Positions 8,946-18,137 of a DNA stretch of 64,000 nucleotides are shown in pieces (position 1 is the first letter of the stretch; the number at the start of each line of letters is the position of its first letter). A model generated the notes under the pieces. It did no database searches. It saw only the letters and a list, made by a program, of their open reading frames with translations, and was not told the DNA's origin. Source of the DNA: Prescottella defluvii (GTDB taxonomy: Bacteria > Actinomycetota > Actinomycetes > Mycobacteriales > Mycobacteriaceae); contig CP121458.1 in the NCBI GenBank assembly GCA_029690005.1, positions 1,612,001 to 1,676,000 of the forward strand, in the 5' to 3' direction. The position numbers and the translations under genes were made by a program.

Positions 8946-10114
8946 CTAGGAGTTCGCGGTCGAGCTTTCGGCCTGCTTGGCGACGTTCTCCGCAACTTCC
9001 TTCTGCCAGCTCGCGACCGCCCGGGTGGTGTCGATCTCGAACTCGAAGCGCTTGGTCATGTCTTCGGTGATGTCCTCGACATCCACGTAGAACTGCTGGT
9101 ACCAGCGGCGCAGCTGGTACACCGGGCCGTCCTCCTCGGACAGCAGCGGGTTGTCGATGGGCGCCTTGTTCTTCCAGATCTCGACGTCCTGCTCGAAGCC
9201 CAGCTGCACGCCCTCGGCGAACTGCGCGGCCATGCCTTCCGACTCGTCGTCGGACAGGCCCGGGAGCTTCTTGACGATCGCGCCGTACTGCAGCACGAAC
9301 TCGTTGTTGCTGACCGGGTAGTGGCAGTTGATCAGGACCGTCTCGATGGTCTGGCCGTTGGCGTCCGACTCGAGCCAGTCGATCATGTACGACGGGCCGA
9401 AGTACGTGGCCTCCGAACGCAGCTCGGCGTTGGGGTCGTCGTAGTTGGTACCGGAGACGATGTCCTCGCGACCGGTCGAGTGCATGTACTGCGTCGCGGT
9501 GTGGCCCTCGAAGACGTTCTTGAAGTAGCGCGGGAACGAGTAGTGGATGTAGAAGAAGTGCGCCATGTCCACGACGTTGTCCACGATCTCGCGGCAGTGC
9601 GAACCCTTGATACGGAGGGTCTTCCAGCTCCAGTCCGTCCACTCGTCACTGCCGTAGCCGTCGATGTCGGGGATGGTCACGTCGGCCGGCGGCGGGTTGC
9701 CCTGCGGATCGTTCCAGACGTACAGCTGGCCGTTCTTCTCGAGCGTGGTCCACGCGCGGGTCTTGGCGACCGGGGAACGCGGCGGGCGTAGGGGATGTCG
9801 GTGCACTTGCCCTTGCCGTTCCAGCGCCAGTCGTGGAACGGACACGCGATGGTGTCGCCCTTGATCTCGCCCTGGCTCAGGTCACCGCCCATGTGCCGGC
9901 AGTACGCGTCGAGGACGTTGAGATCGCCCTTGCTGTCGGCGAACACGACCAACTTGGTGCCGAACGCCTCGATCGAGTGCGGCTTGCCGTCCTTGAAGTC
10001 GCGGAGGAGTCCGATGCAGTGCCAGCCACGCGCGAATCGGGTGGGGGCGGCCGCGGCCTCGATCTCGCGGATCTCGACGTTGTCGTCGTTGGTCGTTGCG
10101 GTGTCGATAGACAT
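8946..10114 (-). CDS. kshA: 3-ketosteroid-9-alpha-hydroxylase, oxygenase component (KshA), one frame break
   Basis: About 389 residues of Rieske non-haem iron oxygenase. The Rieske cluster ligands are visible (CRHMGG ... CPFHDW, about residues 70-92), as are the mononuclear iron ligands in DNVVDMAHFFYIHYSF. The sequence is strongly reminiscent of Rhodococcus KshA proteins (for example DAYCRHMGGDLSQG and EEDGPVYQLRRWYQQFYVDV). KshA hydroxylates C9 of 3-ketosteroids, opening ring B together with KstD, with electrons from KshB. ATG at 10114 follows GGAGGA. One base is missing near 9785. KshB and KstD are not in the window. This may be a paralogue with shifted substrate preference. Confidence 0.88.
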
Positions 10115-10372
10115 GAATTCCTCCGTGCCGTCAGCGGTTGGGGGACCTGTGATGCGCCTCATAGAACTAGGCGGCGTGTCGCGTGTGAAGGGACTCTCCC
10201 GCTGGATGGAACAGCCCCGACCCTGTGCTATAGCGCCTGTTCGACGGGCGATCGCGAGATCCGGGCGGACCCGGCCCGCGCACGCCGAGCGCGCCTCCCA
10301 CCACGCGGGAGGATCACTCCCGGCGCGGTGTTCCGGCTGGCTAGCGTCGCCGTCACGGTGAAAGGAATGATC
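10115..10372. other. Divergent promoter region between kshA and the SDR operon
   Basis: 258 bp with no credible gene. It contains GAACAG (10209-10214) and CTGTTC (10237-10242) in inverted orientation, enclosing the perfect palindrome GCTATAGC (10227-10234), which could serve as a -10 region. A TAGAAC half-site lies near 10160. These AAC half-sites resemble degenerate KstR-type sites, but none matches both halves. Confidence 0.4.
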
Positions 10373-11182
10373 ATGACGCGGATGGTCGGCAAGACGGTGC
10401 TCATCACGGGCGCGGCGAAGGGGATGGGGCGCACACACGCGGTCCGTCTCGCGGAGGAGGGCGCGGACATCCTCGTGCTCGACCTGCCCGGAGAGCAGTC
10501 GGAGGCCGATCTGGCCGAGACCGCCCGCCTGGTGGAGGAACTGGGACGGCGCGCGGTGATCGGCACGGCCGACATCCGGGACTTCGATGCCGTCACCGCG
10601 GCCGTCCAGGCGGGGGTGCGTGAACTCGGTCCGCTCGACGTCGTCGTCGCCAACGCCGGCATCTGCGACAACCCCGGGCCGTCGTGGACGATCGACGACG
10701 CGATCTGGAACCGCTCGATCGACGTGAACATCACCGGCACGTGGCACACGGTCAAGGCGGGTGTCGCGGAACTGAATCCGGCGGGCGGATCGGTCGTCAT
10801 CGTCAGCTCCACGGCCGCGATCAAGGCTGTGCCCGGCGCGTCGCACTACTCGGCGGCCAAGCATGCGATCACCGGACTAGCCAAGACTCTCGCGAACGAA
10901 CTGGGCAAGCGGTCGATTCGTGTCAACACGATCCATCCCGGTGCGGTCGCGACACCGATGACCATCAATCCCACGACTTTCGCCCGCCTGCGTCCCGACC
11001 TGGAGAACCCCACCGAGGAGGACGTCGCCGAGGTGCTCTCGCAGCGGATGCTGCTGCCGGTGCCGTGGGTGGAGTCGATCGACGTGAGCAACGCGGTGCT
11101 GTTCCTGGCATCGGACGAATCCCGGTACGTCACTGGCCTGCAGATGGTCATCGACGCCGGCCAGACACAGAAGGTGGCGTGA
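10373..11182 (+). CDS. Mycofactocin-coupled-type short-chain dehydrogenase
   Basis: 269 residues, classical SDR. Cofactor motif TGAAKGMG (near residue 12), NAG motif (VVANAGI), and catalytic Ser, Tyr and Lys in VSSTAAI and HYSAAKHA. The C-terminal part has the insertion NPTEEDVAEVLSQRMLLPVPW followed by VSNAVLFLASDESRYVTG, the layout I associate with mycofactocin-dependent, carveol-dehydrogenase-like SDRs that hold NAD tightly. ATG at 10373 chosen over 10367 for spacing to AAAGGA. It likely oxidises a secondary alcohol of the catabolic substrate. Overlaps the next SDR by ATGA. Confidence 0.85.
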   Translation: MTRMVGKTVLITGAAKGMGRTHAVRLAEEGADILVLDLPGEQSEADLAETARLVEELGRRAVIGTADIRDFDAVTAAVQAGVRELGPLDVVVANAGICDNPGPSWTIDDAIWNRSIDVNITGTWHTVKAGVAELNPAGGSVVIVSSTAAIKAVPGASHYSAAKHAITGLAKTLANELGKRSIRVNTIHPGAVATPMTINPTTFARLRPDLENPTEEDVAEVLSQRMLLPVPWVESIDVSNAVLFLASDESRYVTGLQMVIDAGQTQKVA

Positions 11183-12015
11183 TGAGCGGGCGTCTCGAAG
11201 GCAAGGTCGCACTGGTCACCGGTGCGGCCCGCGGGATGGGCCGGGCGCAGGCGGTGCGGTTCGCGCAGGAGGGTGCCGACGTCATCGCCGTCGACGTGTG
11301 CGCGCCCGTCGAACACTCGACGACGCCCGGGGCGTCGTCGGAGGATCTCGCGGAGACGGTGCGCCAGATCGAGGCGCTGGGCCGCAAGATCTGCGCGTTC
11401 GAGGCCGACGTCCGTGACCAGCAGGCGCTCGACGCCGCGGTGTCCGACGGTGTCGAGGCGCTCGGACGGCTCGACGTCATCTGCGCCACCGCCGGCATCA
11501 GTTCGTCGGGGCCGGCCGTCGAGATGGACGCCGAGCGCTGGCAGACCATGCTCGACGTGAACCTCACCGGCGTGTGGCGCACCTGCAAGGCAGGCATCCC
11601 GCACATCGTCGACGGCGGCCGCGGCGGCTCGATCGTGCTGATCAGTTCCATCGCGGGCCTGCGCGGACTGGTCAGCGTCGGCCACTACACGGCCGCCAAG
11701 CACGGTGTGGTGGGCCTGATGAAGTCGCTCGCCAACGAGCTTGCACCGCATCGGGTGCGGGTCAACACGATCCACCCGGCGAACACCCGGACCCCGATGA
11801 TCGAGAACCCGGCCACCATGCGGACGTTCTGCCCCGGGGTCGAGAACCCGACCCAGGAGCAGTTCGAAGCGGGCCTGCAGTCGATGCACCTGCTTCCCGT
11901 GGCCATGATCGAACCCGAGGACATCGCGAACGCCAGCCTGTTCCTCGCGTCCGACGAGTCCCGCTACATCACCGGTGTCACGTTGCCCGTCGACGCCGGC
12001 CACTGCGTGAAGTAG
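11182..12015 (+). CDS. Mycofactocin-coupled-type short-chain dehydrogenase (second copy)
   Basis: 277 residues, paralogue of the upstream SDR. It has TGAARGMGRAQAVRFAQEG at the cofactor site, catalytic SSIAGL with HYTAAKHG, and the family insertion NPTQEQFEAGLQSMHLLPVAM before ANASLFLASDESRYITG. The ATG overlaps the previous stop, so the two are translated together. Two tandem enzymes of this type suggest successive or stereospecific alcohol oxidations. The mycofactocin synthesis genes are not in this window. Confidence 0.85.
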   Translation: MSGRLEGKVALVTGAARGMGRAQAVRFAQEGADVIAVDVCAPVEHSTTPGASSEDLAETVRQIEALGRKICAFEADVRDQQALDAAVSDGVEALGRLDVICATAGISSSGPAVEMDAERWQTMLDVNLTGVWRTCKAGIPHIVDGGRGGSIVLISSIAGLRGLVSVGHYTAAKHGVVGLMKSLANELAPHRVRVNTIHPANTRTPMIENPATMRTFCPGVENPTQEQFEAGLQSMHLLPVAMIEPEDIANASLFLASDESRYITGVTLPVDAGHCVK

Positions 12016-12023
12016 GAGGCACC

Positions 12024-12847
12024 ATGCGATTCGAGGACCTGGCGGGCGGCACCGCCGTCGTGACCGGCGCCGGCAGCGGCATCGGGGAGAGCGCGGCGCG
12101 CCGCGCGGCCGAACTGGGCATGAACGTCGTGCTCGCCGACATCTCCGCCGAGCGTCTCGACGCCGTCGCGGCGGATCTGCGCGCCGCCGGCGGCTCGGTG
12201 CTGGCGGTGCCCACCGACGTCCGGGACGCGGCCGCCGTGGATGCGCTCGCCGACGCCGCTTACGCCGAGTTCGGCGCGGTGACGGTGCTGCTCAACAACG
12301 CCGGCCTCGAATCGCTCGGCTTTACGTGGGAGGTGCCCGCCGACGAGTGGCGACGGGTGATCGACGTCAACCTGCTCGGTGTCTTCCATGGCATCCGGTC
12401 GTTCGTGCCGCGGATGGGCGCCGATCCGCGCCCGTCGCACATCGTCAACACCTGCTCGGTGGGTGGTATCGCGATCACGCCGCGGATGACCGCGTACGCG
12501 GCGTCGAAGCACGGCGTCCAGGCGCTCACCGAATGCCTGTACCTCGAATGCGCCGAGGTGTTCCCGCAGATCGCGGTGTCCGTGTTCAGCCCCGGCCAGG
12601 TCGCCACCCGCATCTTCGAGGACGCTCCCGTCCACGACACGACCGCCGCCGACGCCGGGTTCTGGCGCGACCAGATCCGGGAGGGCATGACGCCGACACG
12701 GCGGCGAAGTTGCTGTTCGAGGGCATCGCGCGCGACGACTTCTGGATCCTCACGCATCCCGACTCGTTCGAGCGCCTCGCGTCCAAGCGCGCGCAGGTCC
12801 TGAGCGGGAAGCTGCGCCCGGACGCGCTGTTCGACGGGCGGAACTGA
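12024..12847 (+). CDS. Short-chain dehydrogenase/reductase, one frame break
   Basis: About 274 residues. Cofactor motif TGAGSGIG, NNAG, catalytic Ser in VNTCSVGG and YAASKHG. It lacks the mycofactocin-type insertion and has a longer C-terminal tail (GIARDDFWILTHPDSFERL), typical of general SDRs acting on larger hydrophobic substrates. ATG at 12024 sits 8 nt after the previous stop, with TAGGAGG between. One base is missing near 12691. Third SDR of the operon; specific reaction unknown. Confidence 0.82.
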
Positions 12848-12860
12848 CCGATCCGCTGGG

Positions 12861-12874
12861 TGTAACAGGTTCCA
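12861..12874. promoter_or_regulatory. KstR-like operator upstream of the acyl-CoA ligase
   Basis: TGTAACAGGTTCCA matches the published KstR core TNNAACNNGTTNNA at all fixed positions. It lies 113 nt before the ligase start in a 139-bp gap. About one match per window of this size is expected by chance, so the location next to steroid-type genes is the supporting argument. Confidence 0.5.
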
Positions 12875-12986
12875 GTTCTGCGGAAATCCGGTTATCGTGT
12901 CGGTGACCCGGACCACACTGGCCGACCCGGCGCGACGGGCGCGCGCAGCGCTGCCTTCGCGTCCCGCGCACGCAGAAGGAACACAC

Positions 12987-14564
12987 ATGACCGACGCGCT
13001 CGACGACCTTCTCCACCGCCCGCGTTTCCTGGCGGACCTGCTGATCACCGCGCTCGAGCGCAACGCCGACCGGCCGGCGCTCTACCTCGGCGACGTCGTG
13101 CTGACCGGCGGTCAGATGCGCGACCAGATCAGCTGTTTCGGGCAGGCCCTCGAATCGCTCGGCGTCGGGAAGGGCTCGACCGTCGCGATGCTGTCGAAGA
13201 ACCGTCCCGAGGTGCTCATCAGCGTCGGTTCGCAGATGATCCTCGGCTGCCGCAACACCGCGCTGGCCCCGATGGGCTCGCTCGACGACCACAGCTACAT
13301 CCTCGGGGACGCCGAGATCGAGACCCTCATCTTCGACCCCACGGCCTTCGAGGGCCGGGCCGCGGAGTTGAAGGCCGCGGTGCCGACTCTGAAGAACCTG
13401 TTCTCGCTGGGCCCGTCCGAGGTGGGTGTCGACATCCTGGAACTGGCCGGGAAGTTCACGCCGCAGCGCCTGGTGGCCGCGGACGTCGACGGCGACGACC
13501 CGTCGAGCATGGTCTACACCGGTGGCACCACCGGCAAGCCCAAGGGTGTCGTCAACACGTTCCGTTCCGGTGTGACGCTGCCGCAGATCCAGATGGCCGA
13601 GTGGCAGTTCCCGGACGAGATGCGCTTCCTCGCGTGCACGCCGCTCTCCCACGCCGGCATGGCGTTCTTCGTGCCGACGCTGATGCGCGGCGGCTCGCTG
13701 GTCGTGCTGCCGGCGTTCGAGCCCGGTGCCGTCCTCGAGGCGATCGAGAAGTACAAGATCACCTCGACCATGCTGGTGCCGACCATGATCTACATGCTGC
13801 TCGATCACCCGGACCTGAAGACCCGCGACGTGTCGAGCCTCCAGACGCTGTTCTACGGCGCGGCCGCGATGTCGCCGACGCGGCTGCAGGAGGGCATCGC
13901 GAAGCTCGGCCCGATCTTCTTCCAGTACTTCGGTCAGAGCGAGTGCGGCATGACCATCACGGTCATGCGCAAGGAGGAGCACGATCCGGAGAACGTCGAG
14001 CGACTCGCGTCGTGCGGTCGCCCGGTCCCGTGGCTCGACGTGCGCCTGCTCGACGACGATCTGAACGAGGTGGCACAGGGCGAACTCGGCGAGATCTGCG
14101 TCCGCGGTCCGCTCGTGATGAAGGAGTACTGGCGCAAGCCGCAGGAGACGGCCGAGGCGTTGCGCGGCGGCTGGCTGCACACCGGCGACATCGCCCGCGC
14201 CGACAGCGACGGCTTCCTCTACATCGTCGACCGCAAGAAGGACATGATCGTCACCGGCGGCTTCAACGTGTTCCCGCGTGAGATCGAGGACGTCATCTCC
14301 GGGCATCCCGCGGTGGCGTCGGTCGCGGTCGTCGGTGTGCCCGACGAGAAGTGGGGCGAGGCCGTCAAGGCGTGCGTCGTCCTGCGGGACGGCCAGACCG
14401 TCGAGGCCGCCGAGCTCGTCGAACGTGTCCGCAACGCAAAGGGTTCGGTGCACGCGCCGAAGTCCGTCGACTTCGTCGAGGCGCTGCCGCTCACGCCGCT
14501 CGGCAAGCTCGACAAGAAGGCGCTGCGCGCCCAGTTCTGGGAGGGCGCAACCCGCTCGGTGTGA
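12987..14564 (+). CDS. Acyl-CoA synthetase / AMP-dependent ligase (FadD type)
   Basis: 525 residues, intact. The AMP-binding signature YTGGTTGKPKG occurs at about residue 177, the acyl-binding core FFQYFGQSECG at about 315, the hinge motif with LHTGDIARADSDGFLYIVDRKKDMI at about 400-430, and the C-terminal catalytic Lys in LTPLGKLDKKALR. It would activate a carboxylic acid as an acyl-adenylate and then a CoA thioester. In a steroid-like pathway this would be side-chain or ring-remnant activation (compare FadD3 and FadD17 roles in mycobacteria). ATG at 12987 after GAAGGA. Ends convergent to pknK. Confidence 0.88.
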   Translation: MTDALDDLLHRPRFLADLLITALERNADRPALYLGDVVLTGGQMRDQISCFGQALESLGVGKGSTVAMLSKNRPEVLISVGSQMILGCRNTALAPMGSLDDHSYILGDAEIETLIFDPTAFEGRAAELKAAVPTLKNLFSLGPSEVGVDILELAGKFTPQRLVAADVDGDDPSSMVYTGGTTGKPKGVVNTFRSGVTLPQIQMAEWQFPDEMRFLACTPLSHAGMAFFVPTLMRGGSLVVLPAFEPGAVLEAIEKYKITSTMLVPTMIYMLLDHPDLKTRDVSSLQTLFYGAAAMSPTRLQEGIAKLGPIFFQYFGQSECGMTITVMRKEEHDPENVERLASCGRPVPWLDVRLLDDDLNEVAQGELGEICVRGPLVMKEYWRKPQETAEALRGGWLHTGDIARADSDGFLYIVDRKKDMIVTGGFNVFPREIEDVISGHPAVASVAVVGVPDEKWGEAVKACVVLRDGQTVEAAELVERVRNAKGSVHAPKSVDFVEALPLTPLGKLDKKALRAQFWEGATRSV

Positions 14565-14572
14565 CCGGGTAG

Positions 14573-14593
14573 GGCCGTCCGGTCAGGACGGCC
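14573..14593. terminator. Short terminator hairpin between ligase and pknK ends
   Basis: GGCCGTCC (14573-14580) and GGACGGCC (14586-14593) with a 5-nt loop; the loop holds most of the pknK stop codon, so the site can serve both convergent transcripts. Confidence 0.6.
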
Positions 14594-17500
14594 GGATGTC
14601 GGCGGCCAGGACCGTATCGAGGAACGACGACGGTACTCGATGTCCGTCCGGGTCGCCGACATCGCTGCACAGAGAGCTGGGCTGCAGCGTCGCGAGCAGA
14701 TCCTTCATGCCGGGGCCCGTGTCCAGCACCGTGCGGACCAGCCCGAATGTCGCGCAACGGGCCAGCGCGGGTACGAGTGTCGTGCAGGCGCTCTCGGGAT
14801 CCCTGCGGCGTACAGGCACAGCGCGTACAGGAGTTGGGCGTGCAGCAACTTCAGGGGGCGACCCTGTTGCCGAATCCGTTCCAGGCGTCCTCGCGCCAGG
14901 TCGCGGGCCGTCTCCGCGTCGTGCGGGGGCTTTCCGGTGAGGAGGTACTGGATGGTCGAGTCCTCCCGGAGGTCCGCGGTGACGATCGCGATGCCGTCGT
15001 CCGCGTTCTGCCGGCTCGTCGGGGACGGTCCGGTCGACGGCGATGCGAAGCCGCACCGTACCCGCTCGTTCTCGATCCGGGCCGCCAATCGTGGCAGCGC
15101 GAGCGTGCGGGCGATGCCGGCACCCTCGTCGAGCAGTGCGCGCGCACCGTCCGCGTTGCCCCGCAAGGCTTTCACCCGCGCGCCGAGTCCGTAGGTGAGC
15201 AGCATGAAATCGACAGCCCCGCCCTCGGAGCCGAGCTCGTGACACTCGTCCAGCAGTGTCTCGGCTTCTTCGACCCGGTCCCGCTCGTACAACAGACAGC
15301 CCAGCAGGGCTCCGGCCAGGCGCGCGACATGCGAGTGGATGCTGTGCTGCTTCGCACGGTGTAACGCGCGGCGGCACAGGTCGTCCGCCGCCGGGTAATC
15401 GAGTTGTTCGCGGGCAGCGAAGGCGGCGTAGCAGTACCCGTACACGACCACGAGCGGTCCCAACGTCGAATCATGCTGGGGGGCAGCCTGTTCCTGGAAA
15501 CGACGCGCTGCGTCGAAGTCGAATCGGTAGAGCGCCTCGAACGATGCATTGTTGGCGGCGCCCGCGAGAACGAAGGGGCGCAACGTGTCAGCGCGGGCGA
15601 AGCAATGCGCCGCCCCGTCGGCGAGGTGTTCGACACGATCTGCGAACACGCTCACGACGCCCTCCAGCGTCATGGCCTCGGCGAGCAGATCGTCACGAGC
15701 GGAGTCGTCTGCCGGCTGCCGGTGGAGCGCGTCCTCGGCCCGTCTGAGCAGCGACTCCACCGACTCGGACGAGTGGTGTAGCAACACATGGCCCCACCCC
15801 TTGGTGACGAGCAGTCGTGGCCGCGAGTTCACCAGTGGGGCAGGGAGTTCGTCGATCAAGCCGAGCAGCGAGGACATCTGCGCGTTCTCGACGAGCTGCA
15901 TTCCCTTGGCCTCGACCAGATTTGCAGCGAGATCCGGTTCTTCCGCAGCGAGTGCGTGGTCGACCGCCTCTCGCACCATGCCGTGATCGGCGAACCAGTG
16001 TGATGCGGTGGCATGCAGTTGCCGGGCGCGGCCGGGGTGGTCGCGCTCGAGTCGCCGGCGCAGGTATTCGGCGAACAGGTGGTGGTAGCGGAACCACGTC
16101 CGTTCGTCGTCCAACGCTCGCAGGAACAGATCCCGGTCCTCGACGTCCTCGAGGAGCGCCTGGCCGTTCGGCACATCCGCCAGTCGACAGGCGAGGCTGC
16201 CCGAGATCCGTTCGGGGATGCAGGTCGCGAGAAGGAAATCGAGCATCGGTGGATCGAGGGCACTCAGCACGTTCTCGGCCAGGTACTCGCTGATGGCCCG
16301 GCTGCGCCCGGACATGTGGGAAATCACGTCCGTCGGGTCCTGCGCCCCGCGCAACGACAGAGATGCCAGCTGCAATGCCGCTGCCCAGCCGTCCGTGGTG
16401 TCGCACAACGCCACCACATCGTTGTCCGCGAGATGAACCTCGCCGACATCGTCGAGGAAGCGGCGCGCCTCATCGGTGTCGAAGCGGATCTCGTCCTGGC
16501 CCACCTCCAGGAGTTCTCCCCGAACCTGCATGCGACTCACGGGCAACCCCGACCTGCTCCGGCTGGTCACGATCAGCTGGAGATGGTGGCATGCATTGTC
16601 GAGCAGGAAACTGATCGCCTCGATCGTGGACTCGTCGGTCACGAGGTGCCAGTCGTCGATCACCACCGCTGTCGCCTCGTCACGATCGTGCATCCGATCG
16701 ACGAGCGTGGTGAGCACGTACCGAACGGCCTCGGCTCCGTATTCCTCGAGCGCCTGCCCGAGGTCCTCCGCGAGTTCGGGTCGGACCTGCCCGATCGCCT
16801 CCGTGAAGTGGGCGAGGAACCAGACGACATTGTTGTCGTCCGCGTCGATGCTCAGCCACGCCACCGGCATACCGTCGGAGACCAGGACCGAGCGCCACTG
16901 TGTGGCCAGGACGGTCTTTCCGAAGCCGGCGGGCGCGTGGATGAGCGTCAGCAGGCGCCCGCGGCCTCCTTCCAGCGACCGGATCAGGCGGTCCCGCTCG
17001 ACGTACGTCCGCGTCGTGCTGGGTGGGCGGAAGCGGGTTCCGGCTACCGGTGGACCGGGCGTCGTCACGGGCCGGGGCGTCAGCCCCACCGGTCTCGTCA
17101 GGCCTCCCGGCCTCGTCAGGCTGAGCCTTCTCGACAGGCTCAGCGGCTTCGACGGACTGGTGGACCGCTCGATCCCGTGATTCGCGAGTGCTGATCGCAG
17201 TTGCGCGCTGAATGCCGTCGCGGAGGCCGGCCGCTTCGCCGGATCCGGTGACATCGCGTGTTCGAGCGCGTTGCAGACGTCGTCCGGCACCCCGAGCGGA
17301 CGGAGGTCGGGGATCGGTTCCGATGCCAGACGGCGCAATTGACTGTCGGCGCTCTCTCCGGTGCGCCGGTCGTACGCGGCGTGACCGGTCAAGGAGAAGA
17401 ACAGGGTGGCTGCCAGGCCGTAGACATCCGACACGATCGAGGCCGGGGTGCCGACCATGATTTCGGGTGCCGTGAAGGCCGGGGTACCGGCGGCGTCGAG

Positions 17501-18043
17501 GCCCTGGGTCTCGAAGGCGCCCCGCATCCGTGCCACCCCGAAATCGCTCAGCTGGGGTTCGCCGTAGCGGGTGATCAGGATGTTCGCGGGCTTGATGTCG
17601 CGGTGCAGGATCCCGAGTCGATGGGCCGCCGCCAGCGCGTCGGACAGCTTCACCCCGACGCGAGTCGCGTCCTGCCAGGTGAGCGGGCCGTTGCGCCGGA
17701 CCTGGGCGTCCAGTGAGCCCTCCGCGTGGTACGGCATGACGATGAAGGGACTCCCGGTCGTGGTCACGCCGACCTGGAGGACCTCGACCACGTTCGGATG
17801 CCCGGACATTCGCCCGAGCGCTCGCTGTTCCCGGACGAAGCGCGCACGACTCTGCTCGTCCAAACCGGTCGTCGACACCTTGACGGCAACGATTCGATCG
17901 AGTGCGGTCTCCGTGCACCGGTAGACGACTCCATAGCCGCCTCGGCCGACTTCGGCCGCGTTCTCGAATCCCTCGGCGGCCAACTCGTCGGCTATGGTTC
18001 CGCGCGCGCCGCGTCGGGTGACCTGCTGTTCGTCCTCACCCAT
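14583..18043 (-). CDS. pknK: PknK-like Ser/Thr kinase fused to a MalT-type STAND ATPase, one frame break
   Basis: About 1153 residues. N-terminal kinase (about 25-290): glycine loop GRGGYGVVYRC, Lys in VAVKVS, catalytic loop HRDIKPANI, DFG in SDFGVARM, APE in TAPEI. A Pro/Arg-rich linker follows (about 295-345), then a MalT-like NTPase (Walker A HAPAGFGKT, Walker B-like VVIDDWHLV, arm region FHHL-type YHHLFAEYLRRRL) and helical repeats. No LuxR helix-turn-helix is seen at the C terminus. One base is missing near 14800; the restored tail ends ...DTVLAADIRPS. M. tuberculosis PknK has the same layout and lies beside an SDR/fadD operon. ATG at 18043; GTG at 18049 also possible. Confidence 0.85.
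17120..17144. repeat. Palindrome inside the pknK linker
   Basis: GCTGAGCC (17120-17127) and GGCTCAGC (17137-17144) with a 9-nt centre. It lies in a stretch of imperfect repeats that encode the Leu/Ser/Arg/Pro-rich linker between kinase and ATPase. It resembles dispersed extragenic palindromes found in many high-GC genomes. Confidence 0.5.
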
Positions 18044-18071
18044 AGACACACCACCTCAGACACACCACCTC
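18044..18071. repeat. 14-bp tandem duplication over the pknK ribosome site
   Basis: AGACACACCACCTC occurs twice head to tail (18044-18057 and 18058-18071). On the minus strand it gives two GAGGTGG ribosome-site-like motifs immediately upstream of the pknK start. Confidence 0.7.
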
Positions 18072-18137
18072 GGGTGTCCACGCCGACCCACTGGTTGCGC
18101 GTCGCGTCTGCCCCACCATCCTAGGGCCGCCCCGCCC

